A DNA stretch of 53,058 nucleotides, taken from positions 1 to 53,058 of the forward strand of contig JAKSOL010000022.1 in NCBI GenBank assembly GCA_024405635.1, given 5' to 3'. The notes under the pieces were generated by a model. It made no database searches and was not told the origin of the DNA. It saw nothing but the letters and a program-made list of their open reading frames with translations. This document shows, in pieces, positions 43,417 through 51,283 of the stretch. The DNA comes from Salinivirgaceae bacterium (GTDB taxonomy: Bacteria; Bacteroidota; Bacteroidia; Bacteroidales; SZUA-534). Numbering within the stretch: position 1 is the stretch's first letter; each line of letters starts with the position of its first letter. Both the position numbers and the translations under genes were made by a program.

Positions 43417-44295
43417 TTAATAATATAATTCGGTACCTTTCATTCGTAAATAGCGGTTTACAGCAAACCAAGTTGAAGCCCAAACCATAACCATGCCCAA
43501 AACCAATAGTCCTCCAAATAGAACGGCTAGTGTGTCAATTTCGTATAAAATTGTGAGTTCGGGTAAGTTTTTATTTGCTAGCAAAATAACACCTCCAAGT
43601 AGAAGGTATGCTAGTAGTACACTCCAAAGTGCTTGTCCAAGTCCTTTTAAAATAAAAGGTGAGCGAACAAATGCGCGTGTAGCTCCAACAAGTTCCATGG
43701 TTTTTATCAAAAAGCGGCTTGCATAAACCGACAGACGTATGGTATTGTTAATGAGCGACAATGATATAATGAACAACATCCCGCAAAAAACCATAAGCAC
43801 AAGACTGATGCGCTTAATGTTTTGGTTTACAAGTTCAACCAACGATTTTTGGTAGGCAACTTCTTTAACTTGTTTATACTTTGATAGTTTGCTTTCTATT
43901 TTGTTGATGCTGTCTTGGTTGGCATATTCGGCGGTGAGTTTTACTTCAATTGAGGGGAGTAGAGGGTTATATCCTAAAAATGCGGTAAAATCTTCGCCAA
44001 GTTCTTCTTCCAACTCATGTGCTGCTTTTTCTTTTGATATATACTCGGTTGATCGGACAAAAACTGAAGCATCGAGGCTTTTTTGCAGACGAATCATGTC
44101 AACTTCTTTTACATCATCGTTCAAGAAAATGGTAAACCCAATGTTTTCTTTAACGTGTTCCGATATTTTGTGTGCATTGAGTATTAGAAGCCCAGCTAAA
44201 CCCACGATAAATAACACTAGCGATATGCTTATTACTGAAGTAAGGTAGGAACTGCGTAGCTGGCGTGCGGTTATTTTGTTTTCTTTTTTGCTCAT
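43417..44295 (-). CDS. ftsX: Cell division protein FtsX-like permease
   Basis: A 292-residue protein with the FtsX layout: one N-terminal membrane helix (about 20-43), a periplasmic domain (about 45-160, including DASVFVRSTEYISKEKAA) and three C-terminal helices with a permease loop. I use the ATG at 44295 (MSKKENKITARQLRSSYLTS). With the ATPase FtsE it controls peptidoglycan hydrolases at the division site; ftsE is not in this window. First gene of the ftsX-DUF3098-truB-queA cluster. Confidence 0.9.
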   Translation of the reverse strand: MSKKENKITARQLRSSYLTSVISISLVLFIVGLAGLLILNAHKISEHVKENIGFTIFLNDDVKEVDMIRLQKSLDASVFVRSTEYISKEKAAHELEEELGEDFTAFLGYNPLLPSIEVKLTAEYANQDSINKIESKLSKYKQVKEVAYQKSLVELVNQNIKRISLVLMVFCGMLFIISLSLINNTIRLSVYASRFLIKTMELVGATRAFVRSPFILKGLGQALWSVLLAYLLLGGVILLANKNLPELTILYEIDTLAVLFGGLLVLGMVMVWASTWFAVNRYLRMKGTELYY

Positions 44296-44315
44296 GGTGC
44301 TTATCAAAGTTCGGG

Positions 44316-44323
44316 CAAATATA
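44316..44323 (-). promoter_or_regulatory. Candidate -7 element for ftsX
   Basis: TATATTTG on the minus strand lies 20 bp before the ATG at 44295. The -33 position shows no clear TTTG. Confidence 0.45.
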
Positions 44324-44457
44324 ACATAACTAGTTCGTTTCTAATTACTCAATTTTAGTTAACTAGTTGTATGAAGTGGAAGTGAAACGAAAATGGCTGT
44401 TCAAATATTTTTACTCAAGGCAAAAAAAAACTCGTTAATGCGAGGGCTTTACAATTA

Positions 44458-46353
44458 TTATTTTTTAAGATCTTCTTCAATCATTTTAAGTAATTCGGTT
44501 GGAGCAACATCTTCGTCAACGCCCCGTCGAACAAGCGTTTTGCCTTTGTAGAGATTAACTTTTTTAGGTCCGGCACCAACGTAACCATAGTCGGCATCGG
44601 CCATTTCGCCAGGTCCATTAACAATGCAACCCATAACGGCAATTTTAAGTCCAATCAAATGACTAGTTGCACGTTTTACTTCGTTTACAGCGCGCTCAAT
44701 GTCGTATAAAGTACGGCCGCAAGATGGACACGATATGTATTCGGTTTTGGTGTAGCGAGCTCGGCTGGCTTGCAAAATGGTGAATGATGTATCGGTAATG
44801 GTGCGAGCGTTCATATTACCAAAGTTGCTAATCCACAATCCGTTAGCTAGGCCATCGATAAAAAAGAGGCCCGAGTCTGATGCCGCATGTATTTGGAATC
44901 GTTGCTCGTTATCTTCTTTGTAAATGTTACTGATTACTACAGGGAGATTTATGTTATTGAGAATCAGTTTATTAATAATTGCTCGTTGCTCAAATGTTGG
45001 GCATTGATATCGCGAGCAAGCAACTACAACCACTGTTGGGTCGTTTTTTAGCATTTTAATCACGTTGTCGGTTAGGTCGGGTAAGCTAACCATAACCCAA
45101 TTGCTTTTATTTGATTTGTATTTAGCTGTTAGGTAATTAGCTAAACTGAAAAGTGGAGTAGCGTTGCAACCTTTTACCCACATTTTACTATCAACAAGCA
45201 GTTCAATTTCATTCAGTTTTGTGCCGCTTGCTAGTTCGCTTATCAGCGAATCGAGAGAACCTAAATAAACAACGTCGGGTGTTTGTTTGTTTCCGGTTAT
45301 CGACATTGTTTTTTCATCAACATCGAATCCTAAGTTGCGAAAAGTATCGGGCGAAATTTGCTGTTCGGTTGTTATGTCGGCTACAACAATAGGCTTGGCA
45401 AATTGCTGATGGTTGCCAATGGCTCGCGAGGTAAATGTGTATGGCGAGTATGCTAATGAGTCGTTGTATTGTAAATTAATGTTTTTCAGCGAGTTGATGT
45501 GCTCAACAAGTTCTTTTGCAGGAGCAATTTCGGATTCAGGAGCGCCAGTCAGCGAAACACGAATGGTGTCGCCTAATCCGTCAATCATTAGTGTACCAAT
45601 ACCTACCGACGATTTTATTATTCCTTCGGTACCACTACCCGCCTCAGTAACACCAAGATGCAATGGGAACGATAGGTTTTCTTCTTGCATCTGCTTGGCC
45701 AGCAATCTGTATGCTTGAACCATTACAACTGTGTTGCTTGATTTTAGCGAAACGGCAACGTTATTGAAATTCAATTCTTTGCAGATGCGTAAAAATTCCA
45801 TTGTAGCTTCAACCATTCCAGCGGGAGTGTCACCGTATCGCGACATTATTCGGTCTGAAAGTGATCCATGGTTTGTGCCGATGCGAACGGCTGTGTTGTG
45901 TTGGCTACAAATGTTGAGAAATGAAGTTAATCGCTCACGAAGTTTTTGCAGTTCGGCGTTGTATTCCTCGTCGGTAAAGGTAAGTTGCTTGAAAGTGGCG
46001 CGTCGTTCAAGATAGTTGCCAGGATTGATGCGTACTTTATCAACCCATTGGGCAACAATGTCGGCCAAGTTGGGGTTGAAATGCACGTCGGCAACAATGG
46101 GTGTGTTATATCCTTGAGCTACAAGTTTTTGTTTAATGTCGTGCAGAGCATTTGCGTCGCGCTCGTCAACTACGGTATAGCGAACAAGTTCGGCTCCTGC
46201 TTTTATCATACTTATGGCTTGTTGCACCGATGCTTCAACATCGTGGGTGCTTGTATTGGCCATTGATTGGACACGTATAGGCTCGTTTCCTCCTAATAAT
46301 AGGTTGCCAACTTTAATTGTTTTTGTGGCAAAACGTTTGTAGCTGAACGACAT
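44458..46353 (-). CDS. ispG: 4-hydroxy-3-methylbut-2-enyl-diphosphate synthase, long form
   Basis: A 631-residue iron-sulfur enzyme of the MEP isoprenoid pathway. It has the three-domain form found in Bacteroidota, chlamydiae and plants, with an extra central domain (about 280-520) absent from the 370-residue E. coli enzyme. N-terminal TIM barrel: PIRVQSMANT at about 25-34. C-terminal 4Fe-4S ligands: Cys542 and Cys545 in CPSCGRTLYD and Cys576 in MGCIVNGPGE, with the conserved Glu583. It follows ribE by 15 nt, so they form an operon. Confidence 0.96.
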   Translation of the reverse strand: MSFSYKRFATKTIKVGNLLLGGNEPIRVQSMANTSTHDVEASVQQAISMIKAGAELVRYTVVDERDANALHDIKQKLVAQGYNTPIVADVHFNPNLADIVAQWVDKVRINPGNYLERRATFKQLTFTDEEYNAELQKLRERLTSFLNICSQHNTAVRIGTNHGSLSDRIMSRYGDTPAGMVEATMEFLRICKELNFNNVAVSLKSSNTVVMVQAYRLLAKQMQEENLSFPLHLGVTEAGSGTEGIIKSSVGIGTLMIDGLGDTIRVSLTGAPESEIAPAKELVEHINSLKNINLQYNDSLAYSPYTFTSRAIGNHQQFAKPIVVADITTEQQISPDTFRNLGFDVDEKTMSITGNKQTPDVVYLGSLDSLISELASGTKLNEIELLVDSKMWVKGCNATPLFSLANYLTAKYKSNKSNWVMVSLPDLTDNVIKMLKNDPTVVVVACSRYQCPTFEQRAIINKLILNNINLPVVISNIYKEDNEQRFQIHAASDSGLFFIDGLANGLWISNFGNMNARTITDTSFTILQASRARYTKTEYISCPSCGRTLYDIERAVNEVKRATSHLIGLKIAVMGCIVNGPGEMADADYGYVGAGPKKVNLYKGKTLVRRGVDEDVAPTELLKMIEEDLKK

Positions 46354-46368
46354 GGCAAAACTTATATA

Positions 46369-46965
46369 CTACTTATTAAGGTATTGGCTCATAATCTTAG
46401 TGATGTATTTGCCAACAATGTCAAATTCAAGATTCACAATGCTACCTTCTTTGTATGTGTGAAATACTGTGTGAGCGTAGGTATAAGGAATAATGGCCAC
46501 TTGGAAAGAATTTTTTTGTGAGTTGACAACCGTAAGGCTGGTTCCGTCAATCGCAATTGATCCTTTTTCAACAGTAATATTTCCTTTGCTGGCATCGTAT
46601 TCAAATGTGAAATACCAACTACCGTCGGCTTCTTCAACTTTGCGGCAAATAGCAGTTTGGTCAACATGTCCTTGTACAAGGTGTCCGTCAAGTAATTTGT
46701 CCATGCTCATGCTACGTTCAAGGTTAACCTCGCTGCCGGCTTTTAATTGACCAAGGCTCGATTTAAGCAAAGTTTCTTGCATTGCGGTAACAGTGTATGT
46801 TGTGTCGGTTTTGCGTACTACAGTAAGGCAAACTCCGTTGTGTGCTACACTTTGGTCAATGTGTAGTTCGTTTACAAATGGGCATTCAACTGTAATATCG
46901 ATATTGCCTCTATCTTGTTCAACCGACACTACGCGGCCGGTAGCTTCTACAATTCCTGAAAACAT
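46369..46965 (-). CDS. ribE: Riboflavin synthase alpha subunit
   Basis: A 198-residue enzyme that dismutates two 6,7-dimethyl-8-ribityllumazine molecules into riboflavin. Two lumazine-binding beta-barrel repeats are visible: MFSGIVEATGRV and NGVCLTVV in the first half, GHLVQGHVDQTA and IDGTSLTVV in the second. No FMN riboswitch is seen upstream. ispG follows in the same transcript. Confidence 0.95.
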   Translation of the reverse strand: MFSGIVEATGRVVSVEQDRGNIDITVECPFVNELHIDQSVAHNGVCLTVVRKTDTTYTVTAMQETLLKSSLGQLKAGSEVNLERSMSMDKLLDGHLVQGHVDQTAICRKVEEADGSWYFTFEYDASKGNITVEKGSIAIDGTSLTVVNSQKNSFQVAIIPYTYAHTVFHTYKEGSIVNLEFDIVGKYITKIMSQYLNK

Positions 46966-46992
46966 AGTATTCTAATTTTTTAGTATTTGTTG

Positions 46993-47000
46993 CAAATGTA
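46993..47000 (-). promoter_or_regulatory. Candidate -7 element for ribE-ispG
   Basis: TACATTTG on the minus strand lies 27 bp before the ribE ATG. A CTTG occurs upstream but at about 15 bp, too close for a standard -33 element. Confidence 0.4.
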
Positions 47001-47067
47001 AAAAATAATCTGCCCCAAGTTGTTTTTTGATGGTATCGGCAGAAAAGTATCAGTAGATATAAATAAC

Positions 47068-47095
47068 AGAAAAGGCGCCGTTTAAGCGCCTTTTT
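47068..47095 (-). terminator. Terminator of glmS
   Basis: AAAGGCGC at 47071-47078 pairs with GCGCCTTT at 47086-47093 across a 7-nt loop. The T run is longer on the plus strand, so the hairpin looks bidirectional, but only glmS reads into it, 33 nt after its stop. Confidence 0.7.
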
Positions 47096-47126
47096 ATTTT
47101 ATAGAAACTGAAAGTCAAAATGTTGA

Positions 47127-48965
47127 TTATTCTACAGTGACCGATTTGGCAAGGTTACGTGGTTGGTCAACATTGCTACCGCGCATTACAGCAATGTAGT
47201 ATGACAATAATTGCAAAGGAATAACCGATAAAATAGGCGACAAGAATTCGGCAGTTTCAGGAACTTCAATTACATATTGGGCCATATTTTTAATAATGGT
47301 ATCGCCTTCAGTAACAATGGCAATTATGATTCCTTTACGCGCCTTAACTTCTTGAATGTTTGACACAATTTTTTCATAGGAACTATCTTTTGTAGCTACT
47401 ACCACTACAGGCATTTGTTCGTCAATAAGAGCAATTGGTCCGTGTTTCATTTCAGCTGCTGGATAGCCTTCAGCGTGTATATACGATATTTCTTTTAGTT
47501 TAAGCGCGCCCTCAAGTGCAACAGGATAAAGGTATCCGCGGCCTAAATAAATAGAGTTAGTACTGTCTTTAAGTTTTTCCGATACATATTGAATGTATTC
47601 GTTACTACCTAAAGCGCGCTCTATTTTTTCAGGAATAATAGTCAATTCCTTAATAGCCATGCGGTATTTATCTTGGCTTATGGTGCCACGATTGCTAGCT
47701 AGTTTTAGAGCCATCATAGTCAAAATGGTGACTTGTGCTGTAAATGCTTTGGTAGATGCCACGCCTATTTCTGGTCCGGCATGAGTATAAACTCCAGCAT
47801 GTGTTTCGCGAGGGATACTTGAACCAACAACATTGCAAATACCCAAAACCAAAGCTCCTTGTGCCTTGGCAATGCGAATAGCGGCAAGTGTATCGGCTGT
47901 TTCGCCACTTTGGCTAATTGCAATTACCACATCATCGGGATAGATGATAGGGTTGCGGTAGCGGAACTCTGATCCATATTCAACTTCAACAGGGATGCGT
48001 GCATATTCTTCAAATAGGTATTCGCCAACTAATCCAGCATGCCACGATGTGCCGCAAGCAACAATAATAATGCGGCGTGCGTTGTTAATTTTTGGCCAAA
48101 CTTCGTGTAATCCACCAAGTGAAATGTCGCTGCAGTCGGGCAAAATGCGGCCGCGGAATGTGTCGGCAATAGAGCGTGGTTGCTCATGAATTTCTTTCAG
48201 CATAAAGTGGTCATAACCACCTTTGTCAAGTTCCCCAATGTTAAGGTCAACTTCCTGAATATGAGGTTGTATAGATTGTGAACTTTTTATGGTTTTAAGT
48301 TGTAAACCATCGCGGCTAATCACCGCTACATCATCATCGTTTAGGTAAATAACGCTTTTGGTGTATTCAACTATAGGAGTTGCGTCAGAAGCAACAAAGT
48401 ATTCGCCTTGACCAATACCTATAACCAGTGGACTACCTTTACGAGCGGTAATGATTTTATCTTGTTCATCGGCGCACAAAATAACTAAGCCGTAGGCACC
48501 AACTACGCGCGATAAAGCCATACGTACAGTCTCTTCGGCAGACATGTTTCCTTGTAAGTAGAAGTATTCGAGCAAGTTGGCAAAAACTTCGGTGTCGGTT
48601 TCGCTTTTAAACGAATAGTCTTTTTCCAACAAAGTTTTTTTAAGGTCGGCATAGTTTTCAATAATGCCGTTGTGAACAACAATAAACTTTCCGTTTTGCG
48701 ATTGATGAGGGTGAGCATTGGTGTCGTTTGGTTCGCCGTGTGTGGCCCAACGAGTGTGCCCCATGCCAAGTGTTCCACCTTTTGGGAGGTCTTTAATTGA
48801 CTCTTCGAGGTCGCTAACTTTGCCTTTTTTCTTATATAGATAAGTTTTGTTGTCAAGAAGTGTGATGCCTGCCGAATCGTATCCACGATATTCAAGCAGT
48901 TTCAATCCTTTGATTACTATGTCGTAGGCGTTTCTGTGGCCTATATATCCAACTATTCCGCACAT
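47127..48965 (-). CDS. glmS: Glutamine-fructose-6-phosphate aminotransferase
   Basis: Makes glucosamine 6-phosphate from fructose 6-phosphate and glutamine, feeding peptidoglycan and LPS synthesis. The ATG at 48965 gives MCGIVGYIGHRNAYD, where Cys2 becomes the N-terminal nucleophile of the class II glutaminase after Met removal; 612 residues. The glutaminase shows GHTRWATHGEPND and NGIIENY. Two SIS sugar-isomerase domains follow, with ISQSGETADTLAA and the C-terminal DQPRNLAKSVTVE. Open frame extends 9 codons upstream but would bury the essential Cys, so it is not used. No glmS ribozyme was seen. Confidence 0.97.
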   Translation of the reverse strand: MCGIVGYIGHRNAYDIVIKGLKLLEYRGYDSAGITLLDNKTYLYKKKGKVSDLEESIKDLPKGGTLGMGHTRWATHGEPNDTNAHPHQSQNGKFIVVHNGIIENYADLKKTLLEKDYSFKSETDTEVFANLLEYFYLQGNMSAEETVRMALSRVVGAYGLVILCADEQDKIITARKGSPLVIGIGQGEYFVASDATPIVEYTKSVIYLNDDDVAVISRDGLQLKTIKSSQSIQPHIQEVDLNIGELDKGGYDHFMLKEIHEQPRSIADTFRGRILPDCSDISLGGLHEVWPKINNARRIIIVACGTSWHAGLVGEYLFEEYARIPVEVEYGSEFRYRNPIIYPDDVVIAISQSGETADTLAAIRIAKAQGALVLGICNVVGSSIPRETHAGVYTHAGPEIGVASTKAFTAQVTILTMMALKLASNRGTISQDKYRMAIKELTIIPEKIERALGSNEYIQYVSEKLKDSTNSIYLGRGYLYPVALEGALKLKEISYIHAEGYPAAEMKHGPIALIDEQMPVVVVATKDSSYEKIVSNIQEVKARKGIIIAIVTEGDTIIKNMAQYVIEVPETAEFLSPILSVIPLQLLSYYIAVMRGSNVDQPRNLAKSVTVE

Positions 48966-49023
48966 TTTAGTAGAAGTTTTAAAGTAAGGCAACTAATGCT
49001 GCGCAATTGTATGGGGCAATAAA

Positions 49024-49830
49024 TTATTCCAACAAACTATCGTAAAAGTCGTTGTATGCGTCCATATATGTTTCAGGCGATTGGTATTGTAACAATGGAA
49101 TACCTTTTGATTTAACGTAACTATCAAAAATGCCAGATTGGTTTTCGCTACCAACAATTACGCCATCAGAAAAATCGATGGCCAATTTGGTAAGGTTCTC
49201 GTATGTTGGGTCGCTCATTATTTCAACATCTTCTGCTTTAACCGAATCATAAACCAATTTATTTTTCATTGTTGGATTCAGTTTTGTGTTGAAAGTGTTG
49301 TCGTATAGAGAGAAAACAACTTTTGAATTGCAGAACAATGGGTTGTCTTTAAAAGTACGTTTTACAAGCAGTGGAACAATTGAAGTGAACCAACCGTGGC
49401 AGTGAACAATGTCTGGTGCCCAACGTAATTTTTGAACAGTTTCAAGCACTCCACGTGCAAAGAACATGCATCGTTCGTCATTGTCATCAAAAAATTTACC
49501 ATCGGCATCGTGGGTAAGGGCTTTACGGCGGAAGTAGTCCTCATTGTCAATAAAATAAACTTGCATGCGAGCTGATTGAATTGAGGCCACTTTAATAATT
49601 AGTGGATGGTCGGTGTCGTCAATTATCAAGTTCATTCCTGATAGGCGAATTACTTCGTGGAGTTGGTTGCGGCGTTCGTTAACCAAACCATAGCGAGGCA
49701 TAAAAGTTCTAATTTCTTTTCCGCGCTCTTGTATTCCTTGTGGGAGTTCTCTACTGATTTTTGATATCTCTGTTTCGGGCAAGTAAGGAAAAATCTCTTG
49801 CGAAACAAACAACACCTTTTTATTTTCCAT
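49024..49830 (-). CDS. Truncated glycogen/starch synthase-like protein (GT5 N-terminal half)
   Basis: A 268-residue protein that resembles only the N-terminal Rossmann half of glycogen synthase: VLFVSQEIFPYLPE, then FMPRYG, then APDIVHCHGWFTSIVPLLVKRTF. Full enzymes have about 480 residues and a KTGGL motif that binds ADP-glucose; here residues 17-20 read LPET instead and the C-terminal nucleotide-binding half is missing. It may therefore not make glycogen. Short GT5-like proteins of this kind occur in other Bacteroidota, in my memory near panC. It lies 58 nt upstream of glmS and probably shares its transcript. Confidence 0.8.
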   Translation of the reverse strand: MENKKVLFVSQEIFPYLPETEISKISRELPQGIQERGKEIRTFMPRYGLVNERRNQLHEVIRLSGMNLIIDDTDHPLIIKVASIQSARMQVYFIDNEDYFRRKALTHDADGKFFDDNDERCMFFARGVLETVQKLRWAPDIVHCHGWFTSIVPLLVKRTFKDNPLFCNSKVVFSLYDNTFNTKLNPTMKNKLVYDSVKAEDVEIMSDPTYENLTKLAIDFSDGVIVGSENQSGIFDSYVKSKGIPLLQYQSPETYMDAYNDFYDSLLE

Positions 49831-49857
49831 TCTTTGCAGGGTAAATTTTTAGTGCGG

Positions 49858-49865
49858 CAAAGGTA
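49858..49865 (-). promoter_or_regulatory. Candidate -7 element for the GT5-like-glmS unit
   Basis: TACCTTTG on the minus strand lies 27 bp before the ATG at 49830. The -33 position shows no clear TTTG. The same octamer, followed by CC, occurs before glyS. Confidence 0.45.
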
Positions 49866-49914
49866 GTAAAATAAATCGTTTATTGTGCTTTATTTCAGAC
49901 TTATATAAAACAAC

Positions 49915-49937
49915 AAAAACTCTTTTTGGGAGTTTTT
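49915..49937 (-). terminator. Possible terminator of the glyS operon
   Basis: AAAAACTC pairs with GAGTTTTT around a 7-nt loop, 17 nt after the stop at 49955. The stem is AT-rich and the T run is inside it, so it is weak. Confidence 0.45.
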
Positions 49938-49954
49938 GCCGATTGTATCAAATG

Positions 49955-50392
49955 TTAATTGGTAACAAGTGTAAGCACACAAACACCACAACCTTCTTTG
50001 CCGTCTTTAAAGTGCATTTTTAAGTAATACGGGCCAGTTTTGTTGCAAATAAAGTCAAATGCTTTATACTCGGCTCCAGTTGATTCGTTATAATTACCTC
50101 CAACTTTTCCGCTAAAATCGCTGGTAAGTTCAACTGCGGTTTTGCCAGGTTTGGTTTCGTCGTTGCAAGTATAAACTCGGTAGTGGCTGCCTTTATTTAG
50201 CATCACAGCAAAATTTCCTTGCGAAGGAGCTTTGCCTTTGGTTGCTTCGGTAAAACGTATTCTAAAGTGCTTTACGTATTTAACTCCGCTACCAGATGAC
50301 GAGCATTTATCAATCATAGCTTGGTCGCATTGCGAGTAGGTTGCTGTCGAAATCAGCATCAATACAAAACAAATTAGAAACGATTTACGCAT
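49955..50392 (-). CDS. Secreted cysteine-containing protein of unknown function
   Basis: A 145-residue protein with a signal peptide (ends STATYSQ). The mature part has six cysteines, four of them in CDQAMIDKC near the start and CGVC near the end, so disulfides are likely. It is beta-rich, with FRIRFTEATKGKAP and YYLKMHFKDGKEG; the second part recalls small calcium- or ligand-binding sandwich proteins but I cannot name a family. It lies 23 nt after another secreted protein gene and is probably the last gene of a glyS-led transcript. Confidence 0.65.
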   Translation of the reverse strand: MRKSFLICFVLMLISTATYSQCDQAMIDKCSSSGSGVKYVKHFRIRFTEATKGKAPSQGNFAVMLNKGSHYRVYTCNDETKPGKTAVELTSDFSGKVGGNYNESTGAEYKAFDFICNKTGPYYLKMHFKDGKEGCGVCVLTLVTN

Positions 50393-50415
50393 AATGCCAA
50401 GGTTTTATTACCGTT

Positions 50416-51264
50416 TTAGTTTTCTTCCTCTTCAAGTGCATCAAGGTCTAGTTTAATCACTAACTTATCATAGGGGAAACTAATTTTCTTGCGAAGTTTA
50501 CCCATTTCGTTTGGAGTTAAACGAACCTTGTAAGCCGAAAACTCATCGGGGGTGTAAGGTAAGGCATTTCCAAGAGAATCTAGCGAATTTGGGTCGTAAA
50601 AAATTGGAATATCTTCTTTCACAATTTCTTGGCCTGCTTCTAGCTCGCGTATTTCTTTTGGCGAAAGCTTAATAATACCGCCCTTTTCAGGGGTTACAGA
50701 TTTGTCAACATCTTTTGGTATGTACAATTCCCTTTTAACAAAAACTTTTATGTAGTTAAGAAAATTGTCGTCGCGGCAAATAAAGTAGATATCACCAATT
50801 GTGTATGCGTCGACGCGATAAAGTTGAGGCTCAATTTTGATGCAACCGCGTGGGGTTTGGTCGCAAGACAATTCGCGTATCTCTTTGGTTTTAAGATTAA
50901 TCTCTTTGTATTTGTTGCGATAGATATCGTAATTTACATAAAGGTACTCGCCGTTTTCGTCGAAAAAGCTATTGTATAATTCGCAACGATTGTCGTTTAG
51001 TTTGATTTTGTATTGTTCGTCCCATGTGTAAAGGTTGTAAACAATTAGATATACAAACGACGATTTTTCACCGCGAAAAGTGGCCACAAGGTAGTTACCA
51101 TACGAGTCAACCATTAGTTCCAATACCTCGCTATGTTTGTATTCGGGACCTTTAATGCGGTGCTGGAAACGGTATCCTTTTGGCATCTCAATTGGCTGTG
51201 TTTGTGCGTTTGCTGCAAAAGCAGACCCCACAATCAGCAGTAGTATTGCAATGTACTTTTTCAT
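50416..51264 (-). CDS. Secreted protein of unknown function
   Basis: A 282-residue protein with a signal peptide (ends SAFAANAQ). The mature sequence shows strands such as ELMVDSYGNYLVATFRG, SFVYLIVYNLYTWDE and GEYLYVNYDIYRNKYKEINLK, which resemble blades of a small beta-propeller. The last 90 residues are charged and acidic (ends LDALEEEEN). No known domain. It starts 19 nt after glyS and is followed 23 nt later by another secreted protein gene, so they may work together; nothing ties them to tRNA charging. Confidence 0.65.
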   Translation of the reverse strand: MKKYIAILLLIVGSAFAANAQTQPIEMPKGYRFQHRIKGPEYKHSEVLELMVDSYGNYLVATFRGEKSSFVYLIVYNLYTWDEQYKIKLNDNRCELYNSFFDENGEYLYVNYDIYRNKYKEINLKTKEIRELSCDQTPRGCIKIEPQLYRVDAYTIGDIYFICRDDNFLNYIKVFVKRELYIPKDVDKSVTPEKGGIIKLSPKEIRELEAGQEIVKEDIPIFYDPNSLDSLGNALPYTPDEFSAYKVRLTPNEMGKLRKKISFPYDKLVIKLDLDALEEEEN

Positions 51265-51283
51265 TAGGTTGGCGAATTTATTC

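Noticed and set aside
47045..47126. Possible glmS ribozyme or FMN riboswitch around glmS and ribE
   Set aside because: No conserved pseudoknot or FMN aptamer pattern could be found in the leaders; the hairpin is a terminator.
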